Of a stretch of 22,317 bases of DNA, positions 1 through 7,182 are shown piece by piece. Under the pieces are notes generated by a model, which did no database searches, was not told the origin of the DNA, and worked only from the letters and a program-made list of their open reading frames with translations. A program made the translations under genes and the position numbers. Within the stretch, counting starts at the first letter, position 1. The number at the start of each line of letters is the position of its first letter. The stretch covers positions 1 through 22,317 of IMG/VR virus record IMGVR_UViG_3300044491_000342; one strand, 5' to 3'. This DNA is from a virus.

Positions 1-34
1 CCGGTCAAAGAACTCAATCCAATCTTTATGTATA

Positions 35-1006
35 TCACACAGCTGTTGCAAACTCTACTGCCTTATTGGCCGCTTTCAGCTTACGAGATTGGTTGATACC
101 AAACCATGCCGACTGCATACGTGTATCGGCCGAACGGCCCATCTTATGATCCGTAAGATAAGTTACCGAGTTAAGAGCCTGCCACCAGCTACCCTCACCA
201 TACTGGGCACCAGGTTGGGTATACAACAAATCCATAGCAGCCTTGGCATTCTTGGAAAGATCTTCTACCTTAGTAGGAGCTTCGGCCTGCTTATGTGTAA
301 ATGGGAATACCTCGTTATAATACTGTATAAGAGACTCGGTAGAGTAACGCTTAGTAGATAAGAACTCAGCCATCTCTTTATACTGAGCAAACTTCTCAGA
401 AGCAATACCCATTTGCTGCTTAACCATATCAGCGTCAAACTTAGAACGGTGACCAACCTTAACGAAGTTCTTAGAAGAAGACTGCAAAGAGAAGGTTAAT
501 GTATTATTGCATACAACACGAATGGGAGTAAACCTAACATCAACAGCCTTACCATATTCGTGAGGATTGCTAAACAGTAGATAGGAGTCGACTTGGTCTT
601 GTCCAAGGATATCAAAAGACTCTTTAACTTTAGCGAGGGCAAATACATTCTTTCCACCTTTCAAAGATCCAGCAGTATTCATTTCCATATCACCAGCAAG
701 TACATACTCACTGAAGAACTCAAACGCTTCTGCGTTCTGAACAGGGTTCCAATCATCACCAATAACATCTAGTACTTTACTATCATGAGAACGTACCAAA
801 GCATGCTTATTTACTGATTGCAGCTTACCACCGCGATTAGTAAAGGATAGAGGCATTTTCTCAACCTGCCAATCCAAGCCAGCTTTAGCCATAATCTGAG
901 CTGGAGTAAGATCATTAGAGACCTCTACACCCAATCCATGCCAAGGCTTTTCTCCAGCATATGCCATTTGAGCTTGACCGTTAATCATTTCTACTTCATG
1001 TGCCAT
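35..1006 (-). CDS. DUF932 family phage/plasmid-like protein
   Basis: The 323-residue product carries the N-terminal GEKPWHGLG stretch (residues 18-26) and overall length expected of the DUF932 / 'phage-plasmid-like protein' family. These proteins are common in phages and plasmids and their biochemical role is not established. The start is well supported: AAGGAGTC lies just upstream, and the ATG overlaps the stop of the preceding gene as TAATG, suggesting translational coupling. It is the last gene of the leftmost minus-strand unit. The 34 bases after its TGA hold no readable feature. Family assignment is by motif and length, function unknown. Confidence 0.85.
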   Translation of the reverse strand: MAHEVEMINGQAQMAYAGEKPWHGLGVEVSNDLTPAQIMAKAGLDWQVEKMPLSFTNRGGKLQSVNKHALVRSHDSKVLDVIGDDWNPVQNAEAFEFFSEYVLAGDMEMNTAGSLKGGKNVFALAKVKESFDILGQDQVDSYLLFSNPHEYGKAVDVRFTPIRVVCNNTLTFSLQSSSKNFVKVGHRSKFDADMVKQQMGIASEKFAQYKEMAEFLSTKRYSTESLIQYYNEVFPFTHKQAEAPTKVEDLSKNAKAAMDLLYTQPGAQYGEGSWWQALNSVTYLTDHKMGRSADTRMQSAWFGINQSRKLKAANKAVEFATAV

Positions 1007-1188
1007 TATATAGACTCCTTCATTTCTTTTTCAATACGATTTACATTTGAGATAAGATCAGAGATAATCATATCCAGCTCGACCTGAATGTCCGACTTAG
1101 ACATACCAAAGGTATTAGAACGACGCAGCAGGCTAGAAAGCTTTTTCTGCATTACTAGGGTATCTTGAATATCATTAGTTATCATCAT
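1006..1188 (-). CDS. Small hypothetical phage protein (about 60 aa)
   Basis: A short charged, helix-rich protein with no recognisable family. An in-frame ATG at 1221 exists, but it sits upstream of the predicted -10 box at 1215-1210 and so cannot be on that transcript. The ATG at 1188 is preceded by AAGGAGA at proper spacing, so I take it as the start. The gene ends in TAATG, overlapping the DUF932 start by one base, so the two are probably translated together. It is the first gene behind the promoter at 1210-1238. Function unknown. Confidence 0.65.
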   Translation of the reverse strand: MMITNDIQDTLVMQKKLSSLLRRSNTFGMSKSDIQVELDMIISDLISNVNRIEKEMKESI

Positions 1189-1209
1189 ATCATCTCTCCT
1201 TATATATTT

Positions 1210-1238
1210 AATATAGTTCATCTGACATCAAATTGCAC
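1210..1238 (-). promoter_or_regulatory. Sigma70-like promoter, copy 1
   Basis: On the minus strand a -35-like GTGCAA and a -10 TATATT are separated by 17 bases. They are followed by TAAATATATAAGGAG, which leads straight into the ribosome site of the gene starting at 1188. The box shares its upstream GGGGTG and its CTATATTA core with four other intergenic sites in this window (near 2130, 10350, 16385 and 18098). It is the weakest -35 of the five. Assignment is by consensus and position only. Confidence 0.6.
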
Positions 1239-1248
1239 CCCGGCAAAT

Positions 1249-1488
1249 TCATTTATCTGCATATTTTTTGAATTTATTTCGAAACATATCAGCATCTTGC
1301 TTATATTCAAAATGAAATGTGTGTTCATAGACAGCAGTCCAGCCAGTCATATCCCACTGCTGCTTCATCATCATTACCTTACAAAAATCCTTACCTTGCA
1401 AGCCTAGATCAGAATGGAGACGGACTGAATATCCACCTCCATCCCTTTTCCAGCGTTGCTTATATTCAAATATTTCAATGGGAGTCAT
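1249..1488 (-). CDS. Small hypothetical phage protein (79 aa)
   Basis: An unknown, aromatic- and lysine-rich soluble protein. The chosen ATG at 1488 has CGGAGG about five bases upstream and overlaps the previous stop as ATGA, whereas an in-frame ATG at 1515 has no ribosome site and lies deep in the upstream gene. It is the last gene of the unit that starts at the promoter near 2130. The next promoter lies just downstream at 1238. No family recognised. Confidence 0.65.
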   Translation of the reverse strand: MTPIEIFEYKQRWKRDGGGYSVRLHSDLGLQGKDFCKVMMMKQQWDMTGWTAVYEHTFHFEYKQDADMFRNKFKKYADK

Positions 1489-1694
1489 GCAGCCTCCGGT
1501 CCTAAAATTGACCATGTTTGGCCTTCATCAAGACGAGTCATTTGGAGTTTAGCAAATTTATTGGAATCGTACAGACTCCAATAATAAGAACGAGCCTGAT
1601 CATATTTAAATCCTGTTCCAAACTCCTGTAGCTCATATTCACCATCTTTAAAAGTATAAGCTTCCACTCTCCAATACAAAGCCTTATTATCCAT
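1485..1694 (-). CDS. Small hypothetical phage protein (69 aa)
   Basis: An unknown 69-residue protein with many aromatic residues (YYWSLYD around residues 37-43). Its ATG lies inside the end of the upstream gene and is preceded by AAGGAG. Its stop overlaps the next start by four bases (ATGA). The tight overlaps on both sides place it in a co-translated chain 2091-1249. No family recognised. Confidence 0.7.
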   Translation of the reverse strand: MDNKALYWRVEAYTFKDGEYELQEFGTGFKYDQARSYYWSLYDSNKFAKLQMTRLDEGQTWSILGPEAA

Positions 1695-2091
1695 AATTAT
1701 ACTCCTTATATTCTACGATCTCGCAGAGATCCTTTATTAACTGCTTACCATAATCAGTAAACAAAATACCTTGCTCCCAAACAAAATGTTCAACACATTG
1801 AGCACTATAGAATGTCTCTGTACCAGACATCCACAAAAGAGCGTTAGTACGATTACCAGCACCTAACTCAATAATATCTTGAACACGAGCTTCAAACTTC
1901 TCGATAGCGACTACTTCAGCTGCTTTCTCAGCCTTAGTATTTTCCTCAAGCTCATCGCAGAGAGCATTCCAAAGCTCTTGCTTCTGGCGAGGTGTGCGAT
2001 CATTCCAATCGTCCATCAAAGAACCACGAGGACGGAAACCATTAACGTCCTTGAAAAGATCTGAGAAGCAATCATCTGAGTAAGTAAACAT
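1687..2091 (-). CDS. Hypothetical phage protein (134 aa)
   Basis: First gene behind the promoter at 2118-2145, with a good GGAG seven bases before the ATG. The protein is acidic and helix-rich, with an EELEENTKAEKAAEV stretch near the middle. No signal peptide, membrane segment or known motif is visible. It begins a run of three overlapping small genes. The position behind a strong host-type promoter suggests early expression, which is an inference. Function unknown. Confidence 0.75.
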   Translation of the reverse strand: MFTYSDDCFSDLFKDVNGFRPRGSLMDDWNDRTPRQKQELWNALCDELEENTKAEKAAEVVAIEKFEARVQDIIELGAGNRTNALLWMSGTETFYSAQCVEHFVWEQGILFTDYGKQLIKDLCEIVEYKEYNYG

Positions 2092-2117
2092 TATATATCT
2101 CCATCATCTATATTATT

Positions 2118-2145
2118 AATATAGGTACTAGAAACTAAATGTCAC
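2118..2145 (-). promoter_or_regulatory. Sigma70-like promoter with dyad at -10, copy 2
   Basis: Minus strand: -35 GTGACA, 16-base spacer, -10 TATATT. The -10 lies in a perfect inverted repeat, CTATATTA-A-TAATATAG, which extends over the expected transcription start. It serves the gene starting at 2091. The same layout recurs at 10337-10364, 16372-16399 and 18084-18112. The symmetry could be an operator or simply an AT-rich start region. Confidence 0.7.
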
Positions 2146-2175
2146 CCCGGTAAATATGTTTTTTTTTATTTTTTT

Positions 2176-2430
2176 TTAGTCATAATGACCACCCAATACA
2201 GCAACCTTCTTTATCTCTGTATTGTATACTTCGGCCTCTCGTTGCTTATAGGCCTGTTCAAATCCAACTTGATAGACATCTAGGCACTGAGACTCGTTAT
2301 TCCATAATCGTCTAAAGTAACCTTCATAGTAGGCTTCTACTGTTTCATCTGGTTCAGTCTTTGGGATAAGATGACCCTTGATCATCCAGAAATATCGGTT
2401 GGCTTCTTTACGGACGAATGGTGTACACAT
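2176..2430 (-). CDS. Small hypothetical phage protein (84 aa)
   Basis: An 84-residue soluble protein rich in Tyr, Glu and Arg; no family recognised. AAGGAGATAAT precedes the ATG, giving a sound start. The gene stands alone, with an AT-rich leader and an unusual GTTAGC repeat cluster upstream (2478-2499), and is followed by a poly-A/T tract before the next promoter. That isolation suggests it has its own control. Confidence 0.7.
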   Translation of the reverse strand: MCTPFVRKEANRYFWMIKGHLIPKTEPDETVEAYYEGYFRRLWNNESQCLDVYQVGFEQAYKQREAEVYNTEIKKVAVLGGHYD

Positions 2431-2477
2431 ATTATCTCCTTAACTTATGTGGAAGGAATATATTATGTATAATGAGT

Positions 2478-2499
2478 GTTAGCCCATGTTAGCGCTAAC
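2478..2499. promoter_or_regulatory. Operator-like GTTAGC cluster
   Basis: Three copies of one half-site lie within 22 bases: GTTAGC at 2478, GTTAGC at 2488 and GCTAAC at 2494. The last two form a perfect 12-base palindrome, and the first is exactly ten bases (one helical turn) from the second. The site lies 50-70 bases upstream of the gene starting at 2430, between it and the stop of a 36-aa ORF. A weak -10 (TAATAT or TATACA) lies downstream, without a good -35. A protein-binding site is inferred. Confidence 0.4.
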
Positions 2500-2507
2500 C
2501 CAAATTT

Positions 2508-2618
2508 TTATTTAAAAAAAATACGTAATGCTATATTTTTATTGGTCGTAATCAGAACAACATTATCATACTCATCATATACAGCCCATCTTCCTCTTTT
2601 AATTTCAACGATCCTCAT
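2508..2618 (-). CDS. Mini-protein, 36 aa, coupled to upstream gene
   Basis: A 36-codon reading frame starts at an ATG placed directly after the TGA of the 2619-3095 gene (TGAATG), ending at TAA 2510-2508. The product starts MRIVEIKRGRWAVYDEYD and has normal amino-acid composition with alternating hydrophobic residues. There is no ribosome site of its own, so it would depend on re-initiation. It is the only reading frame in the stretch between 2431 and 2618. Existence is plausible but unproved. Confidence 0.4.
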   Translation of the reverse strand: MRIVEIKRGRWAVYDEYDNVVLITTNKNIALRIFFK

Positions 2619-3095
2619 TCACCAATTACCGTTTGCCAATCCTATCCAATAGATTATTCCAGACATGATAGCCATACCTATGAGGGTTATAATAATTCCA
2701 AATATCCAAGCAATGATTTTCTCTTTCATTTCTTGGGCGGCATAAACAGCTTCTTTCTGTTCTTTTCTCATTACGCCTTCTAGGTGTACTATTTCTTTCC
2801 ATGCTGATGGACCATACACAGCTGATATGTAGCCACGCAATTCTTCACGCATCTCATCGGCCTTCTTTTTATGAATCCACACTTCCATGGCGTTGGCTTC
2901 AATGCCTCCACCTAGTTTCTTATACCAAGGTGGCTTATCAGCCTTCTGGGCCGCAAAATCTAAATCAGATATTGCTTTACCCCACTGGCCAAGCTGACCA
3001 GCCATGTCTTGGATGTCTCTGCCTGCGCTTATGGCACTCTTGATGCCCTTGAACGCAGTTGTGGCTAAACCAATAGCCGTAACCGGATCAATCAT
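2619..3095 (-). CDS. Membrane-anchored probable virion-associated protein
   Basis: A 158-residue protein beginning MIDPVTAIGLATTAFKGIKS, a small-residue-rich amphipathic N-terminus. A charged helical middle follows, with a single strong membrane segment near residues 128-152. I recall similar proteins beginning MIDPxTA in marine T4-like phages, usually annotated as hypothetical or virion-structural; that link is from memory. A T4-type late promoter box at 3119-3126 lies 24 bases upstream of the start, and AGAGGAAAC supplies the ribosome site. Late expression is therefore likely. Confidence 0.7.
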   Translation of the reverse strand: MIDPVTAIGLATTAFKGIKSAISAGRDIQDMAGQLGQWGKAISDLDFAAQKADKPPWYKKLGGGIEANAMEVWIHKKKADEMREELRGYISAVYGPSAWKEIVHLEGVMRKEQKEAVYAAQEMKEKIIAWIFGIIITLIGMAIMSGIIYWIGLANGNW

Positions 3096-3118
3096 TTTGT
3101 TTCCTCTTCTCTATTGCG

Positions 3119-3126
3119 TATTTATA
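3119..3126 (-). promoter_or_regulatory. T4-type late promoter box TATAAATA
   Basis: On the minus strand the exact T4 late consensus TATAAATA lies in the gap between two genes, 24 bases before the start of the 2619-3095 gene. In T4 such boxes are read by host RNA polymerase with gp55 sigma and gp33; those genes are not in this window. The exact match in one of the few non-coding gaps supports the call. Confidence 0.65.
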
Positions 3127-3142
3127 AGAAAAGAGGTTTTTT

Positions 3143-3805
3143 TTAGTTGGCTAGGGGATTATCAAGTGCTTCTTGAAGTCTATCATTAAGATCTTTTTCA
3201 AGTTGTTTCATATCGGCCGTCAGATCTTTATCGGTAAGTCTAATTGTGCCTTCGACTTCTCTAATTGATACCGTGATATCCTTCTGCAGCTGGTTCATTT
3301 CAGAACGAATACCATCTAGTGTATCTCCAATGGATCTCTGGGTATCTTTAATGCGTCCCTCTGATTCTTCGAGGTTGGTAGAAATTCTATCTCTCATATC
3401 AGCCATTGTGTCTTGATTGCCTTTGAGAGTTAATCTCAGTCTTTCTTCAAACGTATCTAACTTTGTATAGACATCGTTACGTAATGTGCGGACAGTCTCT
3501 TCTGCTTTATTAACCTGCTCTTCTAACACCCTTACGGTTGCCTCAACTCTTTCGACATCACCAGCAAGATCTTTTCTAATCTCTACTGTATAGGCTATGG
3601 CATCATCTAACTTTTGAAGCTGTAGTACATTGGCAGCCTGGATTTCTTCAATGTCAATATTTTGGATAATTTCTTTCATATCCATATAGTCTTTGTAGAT
3701 TTCAAACCCACCCCAAGCGGCTCCACCCAGAGTAGACAATGCAGTAAGAAGGCCCACCATCTTACCACCAGAAAACTTTAATCCACCAAACTCTACTTCA
3801 GCCAT
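3143..3805 (-). CDS. Membrane-anchored coiled-coil protein
   Basis: The 220-residue protein begins MAEVEFGGLKFSGGKMVG, has a hydrophobic segment at about residues 17-35, and then a long acidic coiled coil (about residues 40-215) built of heptads with no Pro. Repeated units of the type 'R..L...M..L.KDI' give it a filamentous look. I recall proteins of this design in marine T4-like phages beside the preceding type; a fibre-like, tail or envelope-spanning role is inferred. It starts two bases after the stop of the upstream gene, with GAGGAT as ribosome site. Confidence 0.7.
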   Translation of the reverse strand: MAEVEFGGLKFSGGKMVGLLTALSTLGGAAWGGFEIYKDYMDMKEIIQNIDIEEIQAANVLQLQKLDDAIAYTVEIRKDLAGDVERVEATVRVLEEQVNKAEETVRTLRNDVYTKLDTFEERLRLTLKGNQDTMADMRDRISTNLEESEGRIKDTQRSIGDTLDGIRSEMNQLQKDITVSIREVEGTIRLTDKDLTADMKQLEKDLNDRLQEALDNPLAN

Positions 3806-3807
3806 TT

Positions 3808-4206
3808 TTAATCCTCAAACTGCAGCTGTCTTAGTTGTTGTAATTCTCTTTCGAGTTTCATTACTTCGAGCTGTTTCTTTCTTAATTCTAAATCATATAA
3901 CCTATTACAATCAATACGTGATTTTACTCTTTTACCAAGCGGAATCATTATTCTAGCATACACACCTACATCTGTACCACCATTAATATAATTATTCAGT
4001 TGATCATAATCACCTTTATCTATTAGACCAGTTACCCCAAACTCTAAGTTAGTAGCCGAACCAATAGCATTAGAACAATCGAGCTCTCCTGCTCGGAACT
4101 TATCGGATTGGTAGTTGCCAGGAACGCTGGGTAACTGTAAGTTTAACGAACTTGACTCAGCAAACGCTGTTGTTCCTATAACCACAAATAATAATAATAG
4201 TTTCAT
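3808..4206 (-). CDS. Exported hypothetical protein (132 aa)
   Basis: A clear signal peptide (MKLLLLFVVIGTTAFA, cleavage expected after residue 16) precedes a mature part of about 115 residues. Its C-terminal third is a charged helix (LRKKQLEVMKLERELQQL), likely a coiled coil. The mature part has two Cys (in LDCSNA and IDCNRL) that could form a disulfide in the periplasm. The ribosome site is weak. It belongs to the minus-strand chain 6008-3143. No family recognised. Confidence 0.7.
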   Translation of the reverse strand: MKLLLLFVVIGTTAFAESSSLNLQLPSVPGNYQSDKFRAGELDCSNAIGSATNLEFGVTGLIDKGDYDQLNNYINGGTDVGVYARIMIPLGKRVKSRIDCNRLYDLELRKKQLEVMKLERELQQLRQLQFED

Positions 4207-4213
4207 ATTCAGA

Positions 4214-4591
4214 TCACTTTACTTTAGAACATATCCTAGATTTGACTCCTGTGGATTTAACATCCTCGTTTAATTGTTTAGAAGTAGTGCAAATGTAAGT
4301 TACATTACGTACGTTATTGTTTTTAACATAGATATCAAACTTAACTTGATTGTTATAACCTAGTTTTATTAACCTATGGACTGTCGCAAAAGGAATTGGC
4401 TTCCATTCTGAATTAAAAACTGTTACTTCGTAATATCTTACATCCGATCTTTTGTTCCACAACTTCATTGTAGTTACTGATGCATCATCTATAAATGAGG
4501 GTTTGAATTTGGGATATGTGGGTGTGAATTCATGCGCGCATAACATTGTTGAAAACAACGACATCGCTAACCCATAATATAAGCTCTTCAT
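4214..4591 (-). CDS. Exported hypothetical protein (125 aa)
   Basis: I take the ATG at 4591, which overlaps the previous stop as TAATG and gives a proper signal peptide starting MKSLYYGLAMSLFSTMLCA; an upstream in-frame codon at 4606 would add a poor N-terminus. The mature protein is basic, with a beta-rich pattern and two Cys (YICTT and SRICS) near the C-terminus. No family recognised. It is very probably translated together with the 4591-5088 gene. Confidence 0.7.
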   Translation of the reverse strand: MKSLYYGLAMSLFSTMLCAHEFTPTYPKFKPSFIDDASVTTMKLWNKRSDVRYYEVTVFNSEWKPIPFATVHRLIKLGYNNQVKFDIYVKNNNVRNVTYICTTSKQLNEDVKSTGVKSRICSKVK

Positions 4592-5088
4592 TATTCTGCA
4601 ATACACTCCGCTACTACATTAGCCTTATATTCACCACCCGGCAACGATTTGCCTTGGCCGTATAATACTGTGGATGATATACTAAACCATGTAGATCCTG
4701 CTACTGACATATCATATTCTGTATGATTGTCATACTCAACCTTTGCCGCTTCGTAACCAGACATACCTGCATCAGAAGTGTTAGATACTTCTACCTCACC
4801 ATCCCAGTCAGTTGCATCTGTCAGCGTTGGAGACGATGTAAACGCATTGGGCCATGATATCTTAGCTAGATAATAATCCGCTGCTGTAACATCATATCTA
4901 ATGATGGGCAACACACCACCATCAGTTGGGGCGGTACTTAGTTTATCGGGTGTTGGGTTACCATAAACACCAGGTGTATCTGTATAGATAGAACACTTGG
5001 ATGATACTTGCCCAACAATTGGGAATTCGGCAGCCATTACTGAACTAGCCAATAATATAGCACTAGTAAACGTAATAGTTTTTAGCAT
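4591..5088 (-). CDS. Exported beta-rich hypothetical protein (165 aa)
   Basis: The signal peptide (residues 1-19, ending SSVMAA) is followed by a Thr/Ser/Gly-rich, acidic mature chain with two Cys (KCSIY near the start, AECIAE at the very end). This resembles small secreted beta-sandwich or pilin-like proteins in layout, but I cannot name a family. AAGAAGGAAAT precedes the ATG. Its stop overlaps the next start (TAATG). A role at the host or virion surface is inference. Confidence 0.7.
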   Translation of the reverse strand: MLKTITFTSAILLASSVMAAEFPIVGQVSSKCSIYTDTPGVYGNPTPDKLSTAPTDGGVLPIIRYDVTAADYYLAKISWPNAFTSSPTLTDATDWDGEVEVSNTSDAGMSGYEAAKVEYDNHTEYDMSVAGSTWFSISSTVLYGQGKSLPGGEYKANVVAECIAE

Positions 5089-5105
5089 TGTATATTTCCT
5101 TCTTA

Positions 5106-6008
5106 TTACTCGTATTGTGAGCGAACCATTGTATTATGTGTTGAATCCGATGATAAACTTCTCAACGCTCTGCGATTATCAGGTATGTTAGTATCTATAA
5201 GAGTAAGTGTTTCTTCATAGACACCACCATATATTTGTTTTTGGTAATATGGTTGGATCTTTGGTAGCTGAGCCAACTCATTAATAATAGCATCTTGATT
5301 AGCTAAATCTACTAATCCTTCAATTGTGTTTCTACCAGCAAAAGTATCCTTTTCAAAGTTTGACTTTTTTTCATCTGGGAGGTCGGTTACCTCATCATCA
5401 TCATACTGGTCTTCTTCTACTACCTGATCTAAATTAGCCTGGACCCATTCGTCGTAGAACGGATCACCAGGTTGAAGATCAGCTACACTTGCCAATAGTT
5501 CAGCTAAGGCCTCTGCGAACCCTGGGCATGAAGGATCTACTAGAGGTGATGCTGTACACAACATTTTTCCTTCATCAACTGTCATTTTATAATTATAAGT
5601 TATAATTGCATCAGATATTTGCCCTTGGCCTTCAAGGTCAATTGATCCGTTACCCCATCTATTGGAATTCACATACGGAAATCTAAAATACTTTTGGATT
5701 GATCCTCCAGGGTTTCCTTTGGCCCACTCATCTTTTTCTTCAAAGATATAACCACCATTGATTGGATCTTGATTGCGAACATATACATTAGATCCTGTGG
5801 ATGGATCTTTATCAATAGTATATCTGTATGTCAATCCATTAATCTCAACAGAAACCCAAGGCAAGCTGTGGTCAGGTAACACTCCCTCCATGCCCCAATT
5901 TAATCCATTGGTGGCCGCATTATTTGTTACTCCGTATGTGGTATCAGAGTAACAGTAAGAGGAAGAGAGTGCCAATAGCACCGAGGCCATACACAGTCGA
6001 TTTATCAT
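5106..6008 (-). CDS. Exported hypothetical protein (300 aa)
   Basis: A signal peptide spans about residues 1-21. The mature chain has an aromatic, beta-rich N-terminal half (GLNWGMEGVLPDH, YRYTIDKDP, YFRFPYVNSNRWGNG). A very acidic linker (VVEEDQYDDDEVTD) and a helical C-terminus follow. The gene's first 65 bases overlap the end of the 5944-6561 gene in another frame, so the two are tightly linked. I recall comparable large secreted proteins in marine T4-like phages annotated as structural, but not a named family. Function unknown. Confidence 0.7.
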   Translation of the reverse strand: MINRLCMASVLLALSSSYCYSDTTYGVTNNAATNGLNWGMEGVLPDHSLPWVSVEINGLTYRYTIDKDPSTGSNVYVRNQDPINGGYIFEEKDEWAKGNPGGSIQKYFRFPYVNSNRWGNGSIDLEGQGQISDAIITYNYKMTVDEGKMLCTASPLVDPSCPGFAEALAELLASVADLQPGDPFYDEWVQANLDQVVEEDQYDDDEVTDLPDEKKSNFEKDTFAGRNTIEGLVDLANQDAIINELAQLPKIQPYYQKQIYGGVYEETLTLIDTNIPDNRRALRSLSSDSTHNTMVRSQYE

Positions 6009-6561
6009 CTTCGTCCAAATTAGCTAGAGGGTTCCTACTGTCGCCTTCTGCAGGCTCTTTTTCTTTATTAGCAAGCCAAGCAGCCTTGGCGGCATCTCCA
6101 ATCAATCCATCGTAGGGGCAAGGAGTACCTGCATCCATCATAGCATCAAAGACCCGTTTATCTTGACACATCACAGATACAGCTGCAACTTTCATGCCCA
6201 TATCATATAATACTTTTGCGTTCTTTAGTTTTTCACAGTTCATATCTCTGACTGTACTACCAGCTGAAATACCAAGTATCTGCGTTTGTACCGCACCAGC
6301 AACACCTACAGTACATAAATCTGAATTAGCAGAATTGATCGATGGAGATATTGCTGATGGAGGAGGAGATTTGACTGTAGTAGTAGCGTCAGAACTAGAC
6401 GTTACATTACTTTCGTTATAATTCTCTGTAACAATAGGGTCAGACGTACTTGTGTTAGTAATCGTTCCTGTTGTTTCAGTTTCTTCTTGTGCAAAAGCTA
6501 CGCTACCCATACACATAACAAATATTATTGTAATAATTTTATACATCTTAAACCTATTCAT
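5944..6561 (-). CDS. Exported protein with C-terminal membrane anchor
   Basis: The 205-residue frame has a signal peptide, a Thr/Ser/Asn-rich low-complexity stretch (about residues 27-75), a Cys-containing globular part (CTVGV, MNCEKL, VMCQDKRV, GTPCPYDG) and a hydrophobic tail (YGLGAIGTLFLLLLL) ending at the stop. The start is ambiguous: ATG 6561 has no ribosome site, while ATG 6546 is preceded by AGG and gives the cleaner signal peptide. A late promoter box lies just upstream at 6574-6581. I recall the VMCQDxRVFxAMMxAGTPCP pattern from marine T4-like phages. A virion or envelope role is inferred. Confidence 0.7.
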   Translation of the reverse strand: MNRFKMYKIITIIFVMCMGSVAFAQEETETTGTITNTSTSDPIVTENYNESNVTSSSDATTTVKSPPPSAISPSINSANSDLCTVGVAGAVQTQILGISAGSTVRDMNCEKLKNAKVLYDMGMKVAAVSVMCQDKRVFDAMMDAGTPCPYDGLIGDAAKAAWLANKEKEPAEGDSRNPLANLDEDDKSTVYGLGAIGTLFLLLLL

Positions 6562-6573
6562 TATCAGTATAGC

Positions 6574-6581
6574 TATTTATA
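6574..6581 (-). promoter_or_regulatory. T4-type late promoter box TATAAATA
   Basis: An exact TATAAATA on the minus strand, 13-20 bases before ATG 6561 and 28-35 before ATG 6546. It overlaps the stop codon of the upstream 58-aa gene. The short distance favours ATG 6546 as the start used in late transcripts. Together with 3119-3126 it suggests the exported-protein block is late. Confidence 0.6.
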
Positions 6582-6753
6582 CTTTTTTAACACACAAGGC
6601 TTGCTGACCATCAGGAAAATATCCACGCGCGCCCGTTAGTTCTTCACCTAGAGCCTCTCGAGCCTGAAAACATTTCATCATAGAAGTATGTTGGCTATGT
6701 GTCTCTACATAGGGAACTGTATCATAAAGATATACAAATAACAAAACCCACAT
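6577..6753 (-). CDS. Small conserved-looking phage protein (58 aa)
   Basis: A 58-codon frame starts at an ATG overlapping the previous stop (TAATG) and ends at the TAA inside the late promoter box. The product has a hydrophobic N-terminus (MWVLLFVYLYD) followed by a soluble part with MMKCFQAREALGEEL and a C-terminal QALCVKKV. The pattern 'CF.AR...L...A.CV' is one I remember from short proteins in marine T4-like phages, which supports it as a real gene. It may be anchored by its N-terminus, with a disulfide between the two Cys. Function unknown. Confidence 0.65.
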   Translation of the reverse strand: MWVLLFVYLYDTVPYVETHSQHTSMMKCFQAREALGEELTGARGYFPDGQQALCVKKV

Positions 6754-7103
6754 TACAGATCTTCTTTCTTGTTATCCCATGGCTGAGGACCTCCATAGGG
6801 CTCCCACTCAGCGCCTGCTATGATTAAACACGACATTGGCGGACCACTATCATTTGGAAAAGACAGAACAACAGCTAGTGTGCCTGTATCTTGATTTAAG
6901 AATACTTTGGCTTCGGAAGTAAATGTCTTTCCATCTTTAGCAGATATTGTACCTGTTCCGTGCATTAATAGCGCATTTTTATACTGTATCATTATTCTCA
7001 TCACTTCAGGCGATGGGTCGCATGGTACATTGATTTGAATCATGTCTGCATGAGCTGGAGCACAAGCTGAGACGAATCCTAAGGCCAATAATAGTTTTTT
7101 CAT
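6753..7103 (-). CDS. Exported hypothetical protein (116 aa)
   Basis: The ATG at 7103 follows AAAGGAAC at ideal spacing and begins a textbook signal peptide (MKKLLLALGFVSACAPAHA). An in-frame ATG at 7121 lies next to the terminator T-tract and is unlikely. The mature chain has two Cys (NVPCDPS and PMSCLII) and a Pro/Trp-rich C-terminus (WEPYGGPQPWDNKKED). It is the first gene after the terminator at 7122-7150, so it needs its own promoter or read-through. No family recognised. Confidence 0.7.
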   Translation of the reverse strand: MKKLLLALGFVSACAPAHADMIQINVPCDPSPEVMRIMIQYKNALLMHGTGTISAKDGKTFTSEAKVFLNQDTGTLAVVLSFPNDSGPPMSCLIIAGAEWEPYGGPQPWDNKKEDL

Positions 7104-7121
7104 TAAAGTTCCTTTCGACAT

Positions 7122-7150
7122 AAAAAAAGGGGGCTAACCATAGGCCCCCC
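7122..7150 (-). terminator. Rho-independent terminator
   Basis: On the minus strand a GC-rich hairpin (GGGGGC...GCCCCC plus CTA/TAG pairs, small loop) is followed immediately by seven T residues. It lies 33 bases past the stop of the outer-membrane-type protein gene and just before the ribosome site of the next gene. It would end the unit that includes the lysin, transporter, tmRNA and small membrane genes, isolating it from the exported-protein block. Confidence 0.8.
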
Positions 7151-7182
7151 GCGCACTTATTGAGTAGTGACCCTATGCTTAT

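Noticed and set aside
1-34. Start of another gene or extension of DUF932
   Set aside because: Too short to judge; DUF932 ends in a clear TGA and no start with a ribosome site is seen.
89-361. Plus-strand frame of 90 codons
   Set aside because: Antisense to DUF932, no ribosome site, unlikely composition.
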